This document shows positions 4,443 through 5,785 of a DNA stretch of 5,785 bases, in pieces. Source of the stretch: Spirochaetales bacterium. GTDB taxonomy: Bacteria; Spirochaetota; Spirochaetia; DTKZ01. The notes below the pieces were generated by a model. The model was not told the DNA's origin, did no database searches, and was given only the letters and a program-made list of their open reading frames with translations. The position numbers and the translations under genes are program-made. The DNA lies in contig JAGODW010000113.1 in the NCBI GenBank assembly GCA_017998025.1, positions 1 to 5,785 on the forward strand, in the 5' to 3' direction. Every line of letters begins with the position of its first letter. Position 1 is the first letter of the stretch.

Positions 4443-5785
4443 ATTCAACTTAGAACCCAATCTCCTAAAAGCGATAGAAGAAGCAGGGTTTCAGGAATGT
4501 TTTCCTGTACAGGTAGAGACTCTACAACGAACACTTGGAGGGAAAGATGTGCTGGTGCAATCTAAGACCGGCACAGGGAAAACCGCAGCTTTCCTTATCA
4601 CAATTTTCCATCATCTTTCCGCAACGGAGAAGTTTAAAGGCAAGAAAGCCTTAATAATTATTCCCACACGGGAACTTGCTACTCAGATTGAGGAAGATGC
4701 CAAAAAATTAGGGAAATATCTACCTTTTCGGATCGGTAGTTTTTACGGAGGGATCGGATACAGAAAACAGGAATCCCTCTTACAGGAAGGGGTGGACATT
4801 ATTATAGGTACTCCCGGCCGGCTTATAGACTTTTCCCGGCAGAATAAGCTCGATTTACGGCAAGTCGGGATTCTGGTAATCGATGAGGCAGACCGCTTGT
4901 TCGATATGGGGTTCCTTCCTGATCTTCGAAAACTTCTCCGTAAGATGGTCCCTCCGAAAGAACGTCTAACCCTGCTTCTATCCGCCACCCTATCTTTACG
5001 GGTTAGTACGCTATCGTGGGAATACATGAACGAGGCTGAGGAAATTGTCATAGATCCTGAACAAGTGACAGTAGATACAATCACCCAGGCCGTATACCAT
5101 GTGGGATCTTCAGAGAAATTCCGTCTCCTATTAGGGATTCTGAAAAAAGAGAATCCTAAAAATGCCATTATCTTCACCAACACCAAGCATGCGGCAGAGG
5201 AAGTTTCGAAACGACTCGAACTGAACGGCTACAAGAGTCAATATATCATAGGGGATCTACCCCAGCGAAGACGTCTCCGAATTATCGAAGACATGAAATC
5301 GAACCAGCTCAGCTTCCTTGTAGCTACAGATGTAGCATCCCGGGGACTCCATGTGGAAGATCTGGATATGGTGGTGAACTATGATGTACCGGAAGATCCG
5401 GAAAACTATGTACACCGGATTGGGAGAACCGCTCGGGTGGGCAAGAAGGGAAAGGCCATTACCCTTGCCTGTGAACGGTACGTGTTTGGGCTGGAGGCGA
5501 TAGAAAAGTTTATCGGTATGAAGATTCCTGTGGAACCGCTTAATGAAATCTTGTTAGCAGAAGATCTCAGCGCTGGGAAGAAAATTGTTCGGGATAGGAA
5601 CGTGCAGGGGAAACGGCTTCCCTCAAAATTCCCTAAAGGAGTCCATAAGGGAGTGCCCCCAACCAGGAAAAAAGAGGAAGGCGGTCAACGGATTTCTGCT
5701 GAACCCAGAAAGGTCGGAGAGAAATTAACCCCACATGCAAAGCCGGTACGGACGAGCCGCCCCCGTAAAGGAAAACAGACTCCGA
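4429..5785 (+). CDS. rhlB: DEAD-box ATP-dependent RNA helicase, RhlB-like, C-terminus beyond right edge
   Basis: The enzyme unwinds or remodels RNA using ATP in the cytoplasm; RhlB-type proteins often assist RNA decay. The 452 visible residues show the complete helicase core: Q motif (Phe6 to Gln28), motif I SKTGTGKT (45-52), Ia PTREL (79-83), GG (107-108), Ib TPGRL (128-132), II DEAD (152-155), III SAT (185-187), IV IIFTNTK (247-253), V ATDVASRGLH (299-308) and VI YVHRIGRTAR (327-336). RGLH in motif V and the following block ITLACERY..LEAIEKFIGMKIPV (344-368) resemble E. coli RhlB more than RhlE or DeaD. From about 383 the protein becomes a low-complexity tail rich in Lys, Arg and Pro, as in RNA-binding tails of this group, and continues past the window. 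The ATG at 4429 is needed to keep the Q motif and is the first ATG in this frame after the transporter's in-frame stop; the intervening codons offer only the rare starts ATT and ATA. It sits 18 bp after the transporter and has no adjacent Shine-Dalgarno sequence. The helicase call is firm; the RhlB assignment is less so. Confidence 0.95.
   Translation, partial: MKFHEFNLEPNLLKAIEEAGFQECFPVQVETLQRTLGGKDVLVQSKTGTGKTAAFLITIFHHLSATEKFKGKKALIIIPTRELATQIEEDAKKLGKYLPFRIGSFYGGIGYRKQESLLQEGVDIIIGTPGRLIDFSRQNKLDLRQVGILVIDEADRLFDMGFLPDLRKLLRKMVPPKERLTLLLSATLSLRVSTLSWEYMNEAEEIVIDPEQVTVDTITQAVYHVGSSEKFRLLLGILKKENPKNAIIFTNTKHAAEEVSKRLELNGYKSQYIIGDLPQRRRLRIIEDMKSNQLSFLVATDVASRGLHVEDLDMVVNYDVPEDPENYVHRIGRTARVGKKGKAITLACERYVFGLEAIEKFIGMKIPVEPLNEILLAEDLSAGKKIVRDRNVQGKRLPSKFPKGVHKGVPPTRKKEEGGQRISAEPRKVGEKLTPHAKPVRTSRPRKGKQTP

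Noticed and set aside
4743..5186. A 147-codon open frame antisense to the helicase
   Set aside because: It lies opposite conserved DEAD-box motifs and is rich in Ser and Arg with no recognisable domain, as expected for a shadow of a constrained coding strand.

Overview
The window is a compact bacterial chromosomal segment with almost no non-coding sequence. It holds five protein genes in two divergent groups. The base composition looks intermediate (near 50% G+C by eye). An adenosylcobalamin-dependent (class II) ribonucleotide reductase points to a bacterium that makes deoxynucleotides independently of oxygen, such as an anaerobe or facultative anaerobe. The gene set and the general look of the proteins would suit a spirochaete, but that is a guess; nothing here is diagnostic of a phylum. 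I see no mobile element, CRISPR array, tRNA, rRNA or cobalamin riboswitch.

Left part, minus strand. Positions 1-1868 hold the first ~622 codons of a long-form class II ribonucleotide reductase (nrdJ). The start is visible and the C-terminus lies beyond the left edge. Its own promoter, with a 17-bp near-perfect palindrome over the -10 box, fills the 64-bp gap to the next gene upstream. That gene is a MarC-family inner-membrane protein (1933-2547), transcribed in the same direction.

Right part, plus strand. After a 104-bp divergent intergenic region come three closely spaced genes that look like one operon. They are a HhH-GPD DNA glycosylase of the MutY-like type (2652-3485), a ten-helix EamA/DMT transporter (3499-4410) and a DEAD-box RNA helicase resembling RhlB (from 4429, running off the right edge). 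The gaps are only 13 and 18 bp.

Functionally the region mixes DNA precursor synthesis, base-excision repair, membrane transport and RNA remodelling. No single pathway joins them, and I do not see a new multi-gene system. The points worth a second look are small: a glycosylase lacking both the iron-sulfur cysteines and the usual catalytic aspartate of MutY; a 16-bp tandem duplication over that gene's start codon, which moves the good ribosome-binding site onto a 7-codon upstream ORF; a similar short overlapping ORF in front of the helicase; and the palindrome in the nrdJ promoter.
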